From positions 1 through 64,000 of the forward strand of contig JBAZLV010000002.1 in assembly GCA_041650055.1 (NCBI GenBank): a DNA stretch of 64,000 nt. Reading direction: 5' to 3'. Positions 7,623 to 16,863 of the stretch are shown piece by piece (position 1 is the first letter of the stretch; each line of letters begins with the position of its first letter). The translations under genes were made by a program, and so were the position numbers. The notes under the pieces are model-generated. The model was not told the origin of the DNA and searched no databases. It saw nothing but the letters and a program-made list of their open reading frames with translations. The stretch comes from JBAZLV01 sp041650055 (GTDB lineage Bacteria > Nitrospirota > UBA9217).

Positions 7623-10600
7623 ATGCATCACGCCGATTTCGTCCATCTTCATCTTCATACCGAATACAGTCTTTTAGACGGCGCTATTGGAATAGATAAG
7701 CTGATTAAAAAAGCGCTCGATTTGAAGATGCCCGCTGTGGCAGTTACCGACCACGGAAACCTTTTTGCAGCGTTGGACTTTTATCAAAAAGCGATGAAAG
7801 CAGGGATCAAGCCGATCATCGGATGCGAAATGTATGTAGCCCCTGCATCCCGATTTGACAAGACAGCGCCGGCGGGGAAACATGACGAAGCCTCCTATCA
7901 TCTTGTTCTCCTGGTAAAAAATAAACAAGGCTACAAGAATCTTCTTAAGCTTGTTACTGCAGCCTATTTGGAAGGTTTTTATTATAAGCCCCGCGTAGAT
8001 AAAGAACTTCTTAAAAATTGCGCTGAAGGGTTGATCGGCCTTACCGCCTGCCTGGGAGGTGAAATACCTTCTTTAATTCTTCAGAACAGGATTGAGGATG
8101 CAAAAAAAAGTGCTTTAGAATACCAGGCCTTATTTGGAAAAGATAATTTTTATCTTGAACTGCAGGACAACGGCATTGAAGAACAAAACCGAGTGAATCA
8201 AGAGCTCATCAAAATAAGTCGAGAAGTTGAGATTCCTCTTGTTGCCACAAACGACTGTCATTACCTCGATAAAAAAGATCATAAAGCGCATGACGCATTG
8301 CTTTGTATCCAGACCGGGAAAATGATCAGCGATGCAAACAGGCTTCGGTTTTCTTCCGAGACCTTTTATTTCAAGACTCCGGAGGAAATGAAACACGCTT
8401 TTTCGCATGTTCCCGAGTCAATAACCAATACGGTAAAAATTGCCGAACGATGCAATCTCGAGATAGAACTGAATACGTATCATCTGCCTCATTTCCCCGT
8501 ACCTGAGGGGTTTACAAAAGAATCCTATATGGCGGACCTTGCGCGGCAGGGTTTGGAGAATCGGTTTAAGGAAATCGTCAGTGTTCGTGGCAACAATAGT
8601 ATCGATTATGAAAAATATCGTGAGCGTCTTGAATTTGAGATCACGATGATTGAGAAAATGGGTTTTGCCGGCTATTTGCTCATTGTTTCTGATTTTATCC
8701 AGTATGCAAAGGAACACGGTATTCCCGTCGGACCGGGCAGAGGTTCTGCGGCGGGAAGTCTTGTGGCATATTGTCTGAGAATAACCGATCTTGATCCCCT
8801 GCCCTATTCACTCCTCTTTGAACGATTTCTGAATCCCGAGCGGATCAGCATGCCTGACATTGACGTTGATTTTTGTCAGGATCGCCGCGATGAAGTAATC
8901 AGGTATGTCACTGAAAAATACGGCCCGGATCATGTCACTCAAATTATTACCTATGGAACCATGCTGGCCAAGGGCGTGATCAGGGATGTTGGACGAGTAC
9001 TCGAGATTCCGTATGCCGAATGCGACAAGCTCGCCAAACTGGTACCGAACCGGTTAAATATCACGTTAAAAGAAGCGATAGAGCAGGAACCGAAAATCAA
9101 GGAGATGATGAAGCAGGATTCCCGTATCGCGGAATTGATGGATATTGCGCTCAATCTGGAAGGACAGGTCCGGCATGCGTCAAAGCACGCCGCAGGCGTG
9201 GTCATTTCCCAGGAACCGTTAACTGAATATCTGCCATTGTTCAAGACGCCAAAGGATGAAATCACGACCCAGTTCGATATGAATGGAGTGGAAAAAATCG
9301 GACTTGTTAAATTCGATTTTTTGGGTCTCCGAAACCTTACCGTAATTCGCAAAGCCGAGGAAATGATTCAACAGCGGCTAGACAAGGCCCCTCTTGCACA
9401 GGAAGCTCCTTTTTCGGTAAGCCGTATTCCCATGCATGACGCCAAGACCTTTGAGCTTCTCGGCCGGGGTGAAACGCTCGGAATTTTTCAGTTGGAATCG
9501 TCCGGGATGAGGGACATTATCATTAAAATGAAGCCGCAATGTTTTGAAGATCTTATTGCGCTCGTTGCACTGTATCGTCCCGGTCCTCTTGGAAGCGGCA
9601 TGGTGGATGATTTTATTAAACGGAAAAAAGGTTCGACCAAAATCATCTATGAATTGCCGCAGCTTGAACCTCTTTTGCACGAGACCTACGGGGTTATTCT
9701 TTACCAGGAACAAGTCATGCAGATTGCAAGTGTGCTTGCCGGGTATTCCCTGGGAGAAGCCGATATTCTTCGGCGTGCAATGGGAAAGAAAAAACCCGAA
9801 GAAATGGCTCGTCAAAAAGAACGATTCATGCAAGGCGCAAAAATAAAAAAAATTCCTGCAGCCAAGGCAGAAAAGATTTTTGAACTCATGGCGAACTTTG
9901 CGGAATACGGGTTCAACAAATCTCACAGCGCTGCGTATGCACTGATATCGTATCAAACGGCATTTTTGAAAACGCATTATCCTGTGGAATATATGGCTGC
10001 CCTGCTTACGAGCGAAGTCCAGGACACGGATAAGGTCGTGAAATACATTTATGAAGCCCGTTTAATGGGAATTCATATTCTTCCTCCGGATGTGAATGAA
10101 AGTCGATGGGATTTTACGGTAATTGAAGCGCATGACCCGGAAAACAGTGAACCAGGCAGCTCGATCGGCGCCATACGCTTTGGACTTGCCGCTGTGAAAA
10201 ATGTCGGTATTTCAGCGATTGAGGCCATTCTTGAGGCTCGCCAGGTAAAAGGCAGATTTACATCCTTTGCTGATTTCTGCAAAAAAGTCGATCAACGCCG
10301 GGTTACCCGACGGGTTATTGAAGCGCTGATCAAGTCAGGCGGTCTGGATAGTACGGGAAATCATCGCGCTCAAATGATGGAAGGTCTTGATCTCATGATC
10401 GATCAAGCGACCAGGCACCAGGAACAGGAAGAGATCGGTCAATTTTCCATATTCGATGTCATGGAAACCCGGGAGGAACCCTGCCTGCCGAATATTTCGG
10501 AATGGAAGGAAGGTCAGCTTCTTGCCTATGAAAAAGAAAGTATGGGCTTCTATATATCCGGCCACCCGCTTGCTGCATATACTGAAGAGATAAAACGATT

Positions 10601-11141
10601 TACTACATCATCGACTGAAACACTTGAGCAAGTACAGGATGGAAAAGAAGTAACTATTTGCGGCGTTATTGCTGCCCTGAAGCAAAAAATCACCAAACGA
10701 GGCGAAAAAATGGCCATTCTCAGTCTCGAAGACCTCTTTGGGACGGTTGAAGTCATTATATTCCCTGATCTGTATAAAACAGCCCAGCCGCTGCTTTTGA
10801 CTGATATCCCTTTGATTATTGCTGGTCAACTGGATAAAAGCGAACAAGGATGCAAAATAAAAGCAGTGCGAATCAATCTTTTAACGGAACTTCGAAATAA
10901 AAACACAAAACGCATGAATATCAGACTCAATGCAACAGGCCTGACCAAAGATGATCTTATAAACATCAAAAATATTCTAGCCAAATATAAAGGCAATATC
11001 CCTGTTTATCTTCGTCTTCAAAATCCCACACGAAAAGAATCACTCATCTCTCTTGGACGGGAAATTACCGTGACCCCTGGCCAGGAACTTACCCATGAAA
11101 TCGAAGCAGTAATCGGCAGCGGTTCAGTCTGGCTTGAATAG
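7623..11141 (+). CDS. dnaE: DNA polymerase III alpha subunit
   Basis: Catalytic subunit of the replicative polymerase. 1172 residues in the order PHP domain (HLHTEYSLLDGAIG at the N terminus), polymerase core with the aspartate motif PDIDVDF at residues 411-417, the fingers motif with ALYRPGPLGSGMV, helix-hairpin-helix region, the clamp-binding peptide QFSIF near residue 940, then an OB fold (EVTICGVIAALKQKITKRG). The start at 7623 matches the usual N terminus but has only a weak ribosome binding site. It stands alone after the tRNAs rather than in an operon with accA or rnhB. Confidence 0.97.
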   Translation: MHHADFVHLHLHTEYSLLDGAIGIDKLIKKALDLKMPAVAVTDHGNLFAALDFYQKAMKAGIKPIIGCEMYVAPASRFDKTAPAGKHDEASYHLVLLVKNKQGYKNLLKLVTAAYLEGFYYKPRVDKELLKNCAEGLIGLTACLGGEIPSLILQNRIEDAKKSALEYQALFGKDNFYLELQDNGIEEQNRVNQELIKISREVEIPLVATNDCHYLDKKDHKAHDALLCIQTGKMISDANRLRFSSETFYFKTPEEMKHAFSHVPESITNTVKIAERCNLEIELNTYHLPHFPVPEGFTKESYMADLARQGLENRFKEIVSVRGNNSIDYEKYRERLEFEITMIEKMGFAGYLLIVSDFIQYAKEHGIPVGPGRGSAAGSLVAYCLRITDLDPLPYSLLFERFLNPERISMPDIDVDFCQDRRDEVIRYVTEKYGPDHVTQIITYGTMLAKGVIRDVGRVLEIPYAECDKLAKLVPNRLNITLKEAIEQEPKIKEMMKQDSRIAELMDIALNLEGQVRHASKHAAGVVISQEPLTEYLPLFKTPKDEITTQFDMNGVEKIGLVKFDFLGLRNLTVIRKAEEMIQQRLDKAPLAQEAPFSVSRIPMHDAKTFELLGRGETLGIFQLESSGMRDIIIKMKPQCFEDLIALVALYRPGPLGSGMVDDFIKRKKGSTKIIYELPQLEPLLHETYGVILYQEQVMQIASVLAGYSLGEADILRRAMGKKKPEEMARQKERFMQGAKIKKIPAAKAEKIFELMANFAEYGFNKSHSAAYALISYQTAFLKTHYPVEYMAALLTSEVQDTDKVVKYIYEARLMGIHILPPDVNESRWDFTVIEAHDPENSEPGSSIGAIRFGLAAVKNVGISAIEAILEARQVKGRFTSFADFCKKVDQRRVTRRVIEALIKSGGLDSTGNHRAQMMEGLDLMIDQATRHQEQEEIGQFSIFDVMETREEPCLPNISEWKEGQLLAYEKESMGFYISGHPLAAYTEEIKRFTTSSTETLEQVQDGKEVTICGVIAALKQKITKRGEKMAILSLEDLFGTVEVIIFPDLYKTAQPLLLTDIPLIIAGQLDKSEQGCKIKAVRINLLTELRNKNTKRMNIRLNATGLTKDDLINIKNILAKYKGNIPVYLRLQNPTRKESLISLGREITVTPGQELTHEIEAVIGSGSVWLE

Positions 11142-11240
11142 CTGACACTCCGGAATTTCCTTACACAGTATTGCAAATCGTCCTTTTTGATGCTAACGTT
11201 ATCATAAGTGTTTATTTCCTTATGAGGGACGGTCACAACT

Positions 11241-12257
11241 ATGCAAACCGATGATCTTGCTTTTGTTGCGCGCTCACTTGTTGCCAAAGGGAAAGGTTTG
11301 CTTGCGGCAGATGAAAGTCTTCCCACAATCGAAAAACGATTTGCGGCTCTTGGAATACCATCGAATGAAGAAACCAGACGGGCGTACCGCGATATGCTTC
11401 TTTCAACGCCGGGAATCGAGGAGTTTATCAGTGGCGTTATTCTGTTTGACGAAACGCTCCATCAGAAAGCCGGTAATGGTATTTCCTTTGTGCAGACTTT
11501 GGTTAAAAAAGGGATTATTCCGGGAATCAAGGTTGATATGGGTACCGTTCCTCTCCCGGGTTTTCCTGGAGAAAAAATTACAACAGGACTTGATGGTCTT
11601 GAAAAACGGTTAAATGAATATCGGACATTAGGAGCGCGTTTTACCAAGTGGAGGGCGGTTTTAACTATCGGTCCCGATATTCCTACATACGCAGCAATGA
11701 CTGCCAACGCAACATTACTCGCAATTTATGCAGCACATGCTCAGGAAGCAGGATTAGTGCCGATTGTGGAGCCGGAAGTCCTGATGGACGGTGATCATGG
11801 TATCGAACGCTGTGAACAGGTAACCAGAGAGATGCTCGACATCCTTTTTGGAGCACTCGGAACATACCGTATTTTTTTAGAAGGCATGCTCTTAAAACCG
11901 AATATGGTACTTGCGGGAAAGCAATCAACACAAAAGGCCGAGGTTAAAGAGGCTGCCGAAGCAACAATTCGAACGCTTCGGCGTACGGTTCCTTCTGCAG
12001 TTCCCGGGATTGTTTTTCTCTCTGGAGGACAAAGTCCTGAATCAGCAACAGAACATCTGAATGCCATGAATAAGATGGGTCCGCATCCCTGGGAAATCAG
12101 CTTTTCATTTGCGCGGGCGCTTCAGGATTATGCAATGAAGGAATGGGCAGGATCGGCATCGAATAGAGCAGCAGCTCAACGAGCGTTTTATATTCGGGCA
12201 CGTTATACCAGTGAAGCGAGAAACGGTTTTTATGGAGGTGAGGCAATGCCGCGTTAA
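11241..12257 (+). CDS. Fructose-bisphosphate aldolase, class I
   Basis: Schiff-base aldolase cleaving fructose-1,6-bisphosphate to DHAP and glyceraldehyde-3-phosphate in glycolysis and gluconeogenesis. The 338 residues align with the animal/plant-type class I family: GKGLLAADES near the N terminus, TKWRAV, VPIVEPEVLMDG, and LLKPNMV with the Schiff-base lysine at K219, then FLSGGQSPE. The C-terminal tyrosine common in animal enzymes is absent; the protein ends GGEAMPR. The start has GAGGGA upstream. It is a single gene that ends one base from the stop of the convergent minus-strand gene. Confidence 0.93.
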   Translation: MQTDDLAFVARSLVAKGKGLLAADESLPTIEKRFAALGIPSNEETRRAYRDMLLSTPGIEEFISGVILFDETLHQKAGNGISFVQTLVKKGIIPGIKVDMGTVPLPGFPGEKITTGLDGLEKRLNEYRTLGARFTKWRAVLTIGPDIPTYAAMTANATLLAIYAAHAQEAGLVPIVEPEVLMDGDHGIERCEQVTREMLDILFGALGTYRIFLEGMLLKPNMVLAGKQSTQKAEVKEAAEATIRTLRRTVPSAVPGIVFLSGGQSPESATEHLNAMNKMGPHPWEISFSFARALQDYAMKEWAGSASNRAAAQRAFYIRARYTSEARNGFYGGEAMPR

Positions 12258-12258
12258 A

Positions 12259-12558
12259 TCATTTTTTCTTTTTTATGTTTTTTTCCTGCTTCGTTTTTTT
12301 TGATTTTTTTTTGCCCCTGGAACTCATCATGCCAAGCATTTTTTTCCCAATGCCAAGAAGCATTGAAGCAAGCGACGCTATCCATGAGTTGGATCGCGCA
12401 AAGGACAAGATTGTTGTAATCACTGGTATGGCTGTCTCACTCAAGTTTCGTAATGGATTTCGCAGGGTGGCATCGAGTTCTGCAGCAGAATTCCGAAATC
12501 GGTCTTTTGCCTCCTCAAGCGTGAATGAGATTTTCCTTATTTCTATTTCTGAATTCAT
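12259..12558 (-). CDS. Small membrane-associated protein, third gene of a YqjD/YqjE-like module
   Basis: 99 residues from an ATG at 12558 that overlaps the stop of the preceding gene (ATGA). The N-terminal half is charged and helical (FTLEEAKDRFRNSAAELDATLRNP). A moderately hydrophobic stretch follows (VITTILSFARSNSWIASLASMLLGIG), and the tail is very lysine-rich. I do not recognise a named family. Operon position beside ElaB/YqjD-like and YqjE-like genes suggests a membrane-anchored stress protein. Confidence 0.65.
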   Translation of the reverse strand: MNSEIEIRKISFTLEEAKDRFRNSAAELDATLRNPLRNLSETAIPVITTILSFARSNSWIASLASMLLGIGKKMLGMMSSRGKKKSKKTKQEKNIKKKK

Positions 12559-12833
12559 CGATTCCTCCGATAAACAATAATTCCCAGAATTCCCGCAAGC
12601 AGCGCAGCGCAAAAAGATACGAGCAGCGCCGCGATCCAGGGGCACATGATGGACGTCAAAAAAGAGTACATTCCGGTCAAGAAAAAGCCGGCAGCCGCCA
12701 TCAGGAGGAAACCGGCGAGCACGAGTAATAGAAGGCTCCCGCAAAGTTTCATGATTGCCCTTCTGAATGTTCTGCCTTCAGCCTCGACAAGATCAAAAAA
12801 CGATATGATGAAATCTGCGATAGTCTTTATCAT
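12555..12833 (-). CDS. YqjE/holin-like small membrane protein
   Basis: 92 residues with two strong transmembrane segments (about 30-54 and 60-86) after an amphipathic N terminus (FIISFFDLVEAEGRTFRRA). The architecture matches the YqjE/phage-holin-III-like family (family-level call from layout, no diagnostic residues). It overlaps both neighbours by four bases, so the three genes form one tightly coupled operon. Confidence 0.65.
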   Translation of the reverse strand: MIKTIADFIISFFDLVEAEGRTFRRAIMKLCGSLLLLVLAGFLLMAAAGFFLTGMYSFLTSIMCPWIAALLVSFCAALLAGILGIIVYRRNR

Positions 12834-13171
12834 GAGCGATTCCTCCCGCTGAATAATCTGGAAATCATGTAACCGACTCCTGGTGCAACCGCGATGCTCC
12901 TGATGGGATGTTGTGCCACTTCATGTGAAAAAACGGCAAGCATTTTTTGAGCTCGTGTCCGGATATCTTCGAAAACTTCATAGATAGCACTTAAGCCATC
13001 GTACACCTCATAATTCGGGCTTTCCTTGCATGCATTCTTTTCTGCCGGGCCAATATGGGACTTTTCTGAAATGGTAGGTACACGCGCTGTAAGCAGGGCA
13101 AGCTCTTTCCGTACGGATGCTCCTTCCTGCATAAGCGCTTGAAACTCTTCTGCCTGTTCTTTTTTGTGCAT
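12830..13171 (-). CDS. ElaB/YqjD-like (DUF883-type) membrane-anchored protein
   Basis: 113 residues. The N terminus is a charged helical region, followed by HEVAQHPIRSIAVAPGVGYMISRLFSGRN, which resembles the conserved C-terminal anchor of YqjD/ElaB proteins (NPWQS-type turn, GxGxx helix, then arginines). In E. coli such proteins bind ribosomes at the inner membrane in stationary phase; that role here is inferred from likeness. It is the first gene of the three-gene operon. Confidence 0.68.
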   Translation of the reverse strand: MHKKEQAEEFQALMQEGASVRKELALLTARVPTISEKSHIGPAEKNACKESPNYEVYDGLSAIYEVFEDIRTRAQKMLAVFSHEVAQHPIRSIAVAPGVGYMISRLFSGRNRS

Positions 13172-13210
13172 AAATCTCCTTATGCTGAACTAAAGCCTCG
13201 TACGAATTAT

Positions 13211-13909
13211 TTACGGTTCTGTAACCCTGAAATCGGTTACATAACCGGAATTGGCAGCATCGAATAAGAAGCCTGGTTTGCCAAATAAATGCACCCCTCC
13301 TCCTTGGGATCCATTGTCCGTATATGTGATCAGAGATGATGGAAAGCCATCTATAGAACCTGTAAGAACAATAGGTGATGTTCCTGAAATCTTAAATTTA
13401 TATACATGGTCACTTGCAGGAGTGAATCCAGTTAAAGTTGGTGATGTCGCAAGAGAATAATGATTTGATGAAATATATTTGTGAATAACTAATTGATTAT
13501 CTGTAACATTATACTTAAGGCTATAGTATCCATTCAGACCTGTAACGCGAAGTAGTAAACCAAGTGTGCCGGTGCCAGCGTCAAGAATTCTCATTTTTGC
13601 AAAAACAGTGCAATCGACTCCTTTGTTGTAATTATCATTAATAAAATATGAATTTTGAGTACTTGTTGTGCTCGTAGGTACCGATAAAAAGGCTGATTTG
13701 ACAGTCGGCGTTCCGGAAGTGCTAATTGTCCAGTTGTCTTGTGATCCAGAATACAAGTTCCACGGTCCACTTGGAAAACTCGTGTAATTAAACGAATCAT
13801 GTAAACCCGATCCTTCCTCATCATCTCCTCCAACTTCAGCACCACAGCTGCATATCAGAGTAATCAGAAACAATGCAAATATGGACTGTAAGAAAAATCG
13901 CCTTTTCAT
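13211..13909 (-). CDS. Lipoprotein, possibly with a concanavalin-like beta-sandwich
   Basis: 232 residues from an ATG at 13909 with GCGAGGT upstream. The lipoprotein signal peptide MKRRFFLQSIFALFLITLICS is followed by a Cys, so lipidation is likely. The mature protein is rich in Ser, Thr, Gly and Tyr with beta-strand periodicity, opens with DSFNYTSFPSGPWN and contains VYKFKISGTSP. This is reminiscent of LamG/DUF1080 carbohydrate-binding jelly rolls, but no catalytic motif is seen. It follows the hybrid kinase gene by 55 bases on the same strand and may be co-transcribed. Function unknown. Confidence 0.7.
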   Translation of the reverse strand: MKRRFFLQSIFALFLITLICSCGAEVGGDDEEGSGLHDSFNYTSFPSGPWNLYSGSQDNWTISTSGTPTVKSAFLSVPTSTTSTQNSYFINDNYNKGVDCTVFAKMRILDAGTGTLGLLLRVTGLNGYYSLKYNVTDNQLVIHKYISSNHYSLATSPTLTGFTPASDHVYKFKISGTSPIVLTGSIDGFPSSLITYTDNGSQGGGVHLFGKPGFLFDAANSGYVTDFRVTEP

Positions 13910-13964
13910 TTTTACCTCGCTTCTTATTAGGGTAACAATATGCTCATAAGCCCATAAGATCAGA

Positions 13965-16580
13965 TTATGCGTCCAGTACATCTCTGACTTTTTGCAAAAG
14001 ATACTTTGGTGATAAGGGTTTCGGAACAAAATTTACATGTTCCTGAAGCAGGCTATCCTTATGGATCATGTTGGCCGTATATCCACTTGAAAAAATAATT
14101 TTCACATCAGGATTTATGTGCTTGATTTCTTCGTACGCCTCCGTTCCTTTTTTCCCTGGCATAATAACATCCATAAGAATTAAGCGAATATTGTCTTTGT
14201 TTTCCTTAAATTTCTGAATAGCTTCTTCTCCATCACGTGCGGAAATAACCGTATATCCGGCATGGGAAAGAACAATTTCTGCAAGATTTCGGACAAATTC
14301 ATCATCTTCTGCTACCAGAATTGTTTCTGTTCCTTGTTTGGGAAAAGAAACATCAGGCGGTTTTACCACGATTGCTTTTTTTTGAATAACTGCAGGAAGA
14401 TAAAGTTTGAATATTGTACCGGAACCTGGCTTACTGTCAACTAGAATATACCCTTCATGCTGCTTCATAATGCCGAATACCATGGCAAGGCCAAGTCCCG
14501 TTCCTTTTCCAACCTCTTTTGTCGTAAAAAAGGGATCGTATATTTTTTTTATCACTTCCTGCTCCATGCCAATACCCGTGTCGGAAACAGATATCAAAGC
14601 ATACGTTCCTGCCTTGCCATACCCTTGATTCCGAACAAAAGAATCATCGAGATTCGCAAGCTCGATATTGAGTGCAAGCTTTCCGCCATTGGGCATTGCA
14701 TCTCGTGCATTGGTTGCAAGATTCATAAGTACCTGTTCGATCTGGCTTGCGTCTGCCGTAATAATGATGTCGTTCCGTTGAAAGGAAGTGACCACCTCTA
14801 TGTGTTCACCGATAATCCGAGAAAACAGTTTTTCAAATTGGATAATGATATCATGCACGTTGATAGGTGGGGGATTAATAAGCTGTTGTCTGCTGAAAGC
14901 AAGAAGACTACGGGTAACTTCTGCAGCTCGATTCGCTGCTCCAAGCATCTGATCAACATATATTCGATCGGGATTGTTTGCTGGCATTTTTATCTGCAAA
15001 ATATGCCCATATCCCATGATTGCTGTCAGAATATTGTTAAAATCATGAGCAATTCCTCCGGCGAGTTGGCCAACTGCCTCCATTTTTTGAGCCTGAAGAA
15101 GCTGCAACTCCAGCCGTTTATGTTCCGTAATATCGCGCATAATCCCGCGATAAAGAATAATTTCATTATTTTTGTCCCGAACAGTCGTGGTGGTTGACAA
15201 AACGGTTATCTTGGTCCCATCCCTTTTTTTCATTTGTATTTCGTAGTCTTTTACATATCCAGCTCGTTCGAGTAACTTTTGATATGATATCCTGTCATCA
15301 GGATTGGCATAGATGTCAGTGGTAATATCAATAGCAAGCAGTTCTTCCTTTGAAGCATAGCCAAGCATTTCCAATCCCGCGGGATTCATATCGAGATATC
15401 TCCCCTCAGGAGTACTCATAAAAACACCATCTTTTGATTCTTCAAAAAGGGTCCGGTATTTTTCTTCGGATATCTTCAATGACTCTTCAGCCTGCTTCAG
15501 ATCCGTAATATGTCGCTGGAGAGCTTCGGTCATCCTATTAAAACGTTCTCCCAGCTGAGCTATTTCGTCTTGCTGATCAGAAACGTTGACTCGCACATTC
15601 AGATTCCCCTTCGAAAGTTCATCTGTTGCCTTGGCTAATCTTCTTATTCTTCTTCGCATGATAAAATAATCTCCGCCGAACCATGCAAAGGCGCCGACCA
15701 TGCAAGAGACAAAGAATAATGTCAACAGATTCTTTTTGAGAATTTTGTTAATGCCAGCGAATGCTATATCAGGTGCAATGCCGAGACACACATACATACC
15801 GTTATTAGTTCCTTGTACGGGAAGGAAGGAAAAAATTCTTTTAATACCCTCCGGATCAAATCCTTCAACCATGCCTGTTTTCTGATTAAGAATGGTTTTG
15901 ACAATTCTTTCAGAAAAAATGTTTTTCCCTATCCACTTCTGCGAATCAGGAGAGAGATACAGAATAGTACCTTCACGGTCAATGACCATCAAACTTGCTT
16001 TTTCAGGTAATAGAATCTTGTCTAATTCCTCCCTGAGCCACGCTACATCAAGGGAAATGACAACAGCACCCTGGATCTGTTTTTTTACCGTCAGGATTGG
16101 ATAGGCTATATTGAGGAGCGGTTTGTTAGAAATCTCTCCGATACGATAGGTATCAAACGATATTGTTTTTTTATGAATTAATTTCTGGAAATAAAGATCG
16201 TTTGAGATATTTAATTTCCCTTTAAAGGGAATTCCGCTGCAAAAATTATCTCCATTGAGTTTAAAAGCAGCTATGTTTCTGTACATGGGGAAACCATTAT
16301 TAAGCGTATAAAAAAAAGAGTTACATGCATCTGAATCCAAATTTTGTACGTACGGTAATTTTGATAGCGTTAACAACACCTGGTGGCTTCCCGCAACAAG
16401 TTGCTCAAGATTATTCGCAATCGATCCGGCCATGGCAGCCGTATTGTCGTGAATTTCCTTTTCAGTTTCATTCCTTTGAACCGATGCATTATAAAAAAGA
16501 AGGCCTAATGCGGGAAAAACAGAAATGGCTACCAGGATAAGAAAACGGATTCGGAGGCTTGATAAGGCGAATGAGCGCAT
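13965..16580 (-). CDS. Hybrid sensor histidine kinase (dCache-HAMP-PAS-HisKA-HATPase-REC)
   Basis: 871 residues. An N-terminal membrane helix (about 10-28) and a second near 285-305 flank a periplasmic dCache-like sensor. A HAMP domain (ATDELSKGNLNVRV) and a PAS domain (YRTLFEESKDGVFMSTPEG) come next. The dimerisation domain carries the phospho-accepting His in GGIAHDFNNILTAIMG. The ATPase has N, G1 (DTGIGM) and G2 (GKGTGLGLAM) boxes. A C-terminal receiver domain has the aspartate in LILMDVIMPGKKG. There is no DNA-binding domain and no adjacent partner regulator, so its output must act through an unlinked protein. Confidence 0.93.
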   Translation of the reverse strand: MRSFALSSLRIRFLILVAISVFPALGLLFYNASVQRNETEKEIHDNTAAMAGSIANNLEQLVAGSHQVLLTLSKLPYVQNLDSDACNSFFYTLNNGFPMYRNIAAFKLNGDNFCSGIPFKGKLNISNDLYFQKLIHKKTISFDTYRIGEISNKPLLNIAYPILTVKKQIQGAVVISLDVAWLREELDKILLPEKASLMVIDREGTILYLSPDSQKWIGKNIFSERIVKTILNQKTGMVEGFDPEGIKRIFSFLPVQGTNNGMYVCLGIAPDIAFAGINKILKKNLLTLFFVSCMVGAFAWFGGDYFIMRRRIRRLAKATDELSKGNLNVRVNVSDQQDEIAQLGERFNRMTEALQRHITDLKQAEESLKISEEKYRTLFEESKDGVFMSTPEGRYLDMNPAGLEMLGYASKEELLAIDITTDIYANPDDRISYQKLLERAGYVKDYEIQMKKRDGTKITVLSTTTTVRDKNNEIILYRGIMRDITEHKRLELQLLQAQKMEAVGQLAGGIAHDFNNILTAIMGYGHILQIKMPANNPDRIYVDQMLGAANRAAEVTRSLLAFSRQQLINPPPINVHDIIIQFEKLFSRIIGEHIEVVTSFQRNDIIITADASQIEQVLMNLATNARDAMPNGGKLALNIELANLDDSFVRNQGYGKAGTYALISVSDTGIGMEQEVIKKIYDPFFTTKEVGKGTGLGLAMVFGIMKQHEGYILVDSKPGSGTIFKLYLPAVIQKKAIVVKPPDVSFPKQGTETILVAEDDEFVRNLAEIVLSHAGYTVISARDGEEAIQKFKENKDNIRLILMDVIMPGKKGTEAYEEIKHINPDVKIIFSSGYTANMIHKDSLLQEHVNFVPKPLSPKYLLQKVRDVLDA

Positions 16581-16733
16581 CTCTCGTGACTCCTGGTCTT
16601 TCTAATTTTTGAAAAAGCTGTTTGATTATAAATCTACATCTCAAAAGAAGTCAATGAAAATGGGAAATTTACTTCACGTTTCCTTTTATTACAATCCAAT
16701 AAAACCACTATCTGTTTTGAATCCATAAAGTGT

Positions 16734-16762
16734 TTGACAAACTGCACAAGTCCATGTAATAT
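16734..16762 (+). promoter_or_regulatory. Promoter of the L-Ara4N (arn) operon
   Basis: TTGACA (16734-16739), 17 bases, TAATAT (16757-16762). It predicts a transcript starting near 16769 with an untranslated leader of about 95 bases before arnT. Confidence 0.65.
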
Positions 16763-16774
16763 CAATGACCTAAG

Positions 16775-16830
16775 CCACCAACACTGCGGTTTTTCAAATG
16801 CGTGTGTTGTGGGAAAAAGTTCTTTTTCCC
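16775..16830 (+). promoter_or_regulatory. Structured leader of the arn operon
   Basis: Two inverted repeats that share bases: CCACCAACAC (16775-16784) with GTGTTGTGG (16804-16812, one bulge), and GGGAAAAA (16811-16818) with TTTTTCCC (16823-16830, loop GTTC). The arms overlap at 16811-16812, so the hairpins may stack or compete. No U-run follows, so simple attenuation is not evident. The rest of the gap 16581-16863 shows no gene. Confidence 0.4.
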
Positions 16831-16863
16831 CGGATATAGTCGCTGCCAACCCACACAATACTC

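Noticed and set aside
9378..9977. 199-residue minus-strand frame inside dnaE
   Set aside because: Antisense shadow; Phe/Cys-rich translation without motifs.
14457..15197. 246-residue open frame on the plus strand inside the hybrid kinase gene
   Set aside because: Shadow of the kinase coding strand; translation lacks domain features and the kinase frame is intact.
16634..16858. 74-residue minus-strand frame between the kinase and arnT
   Set aside because: Poor start context, unusual composition, and it overlaps the likely arn promoter and leader.
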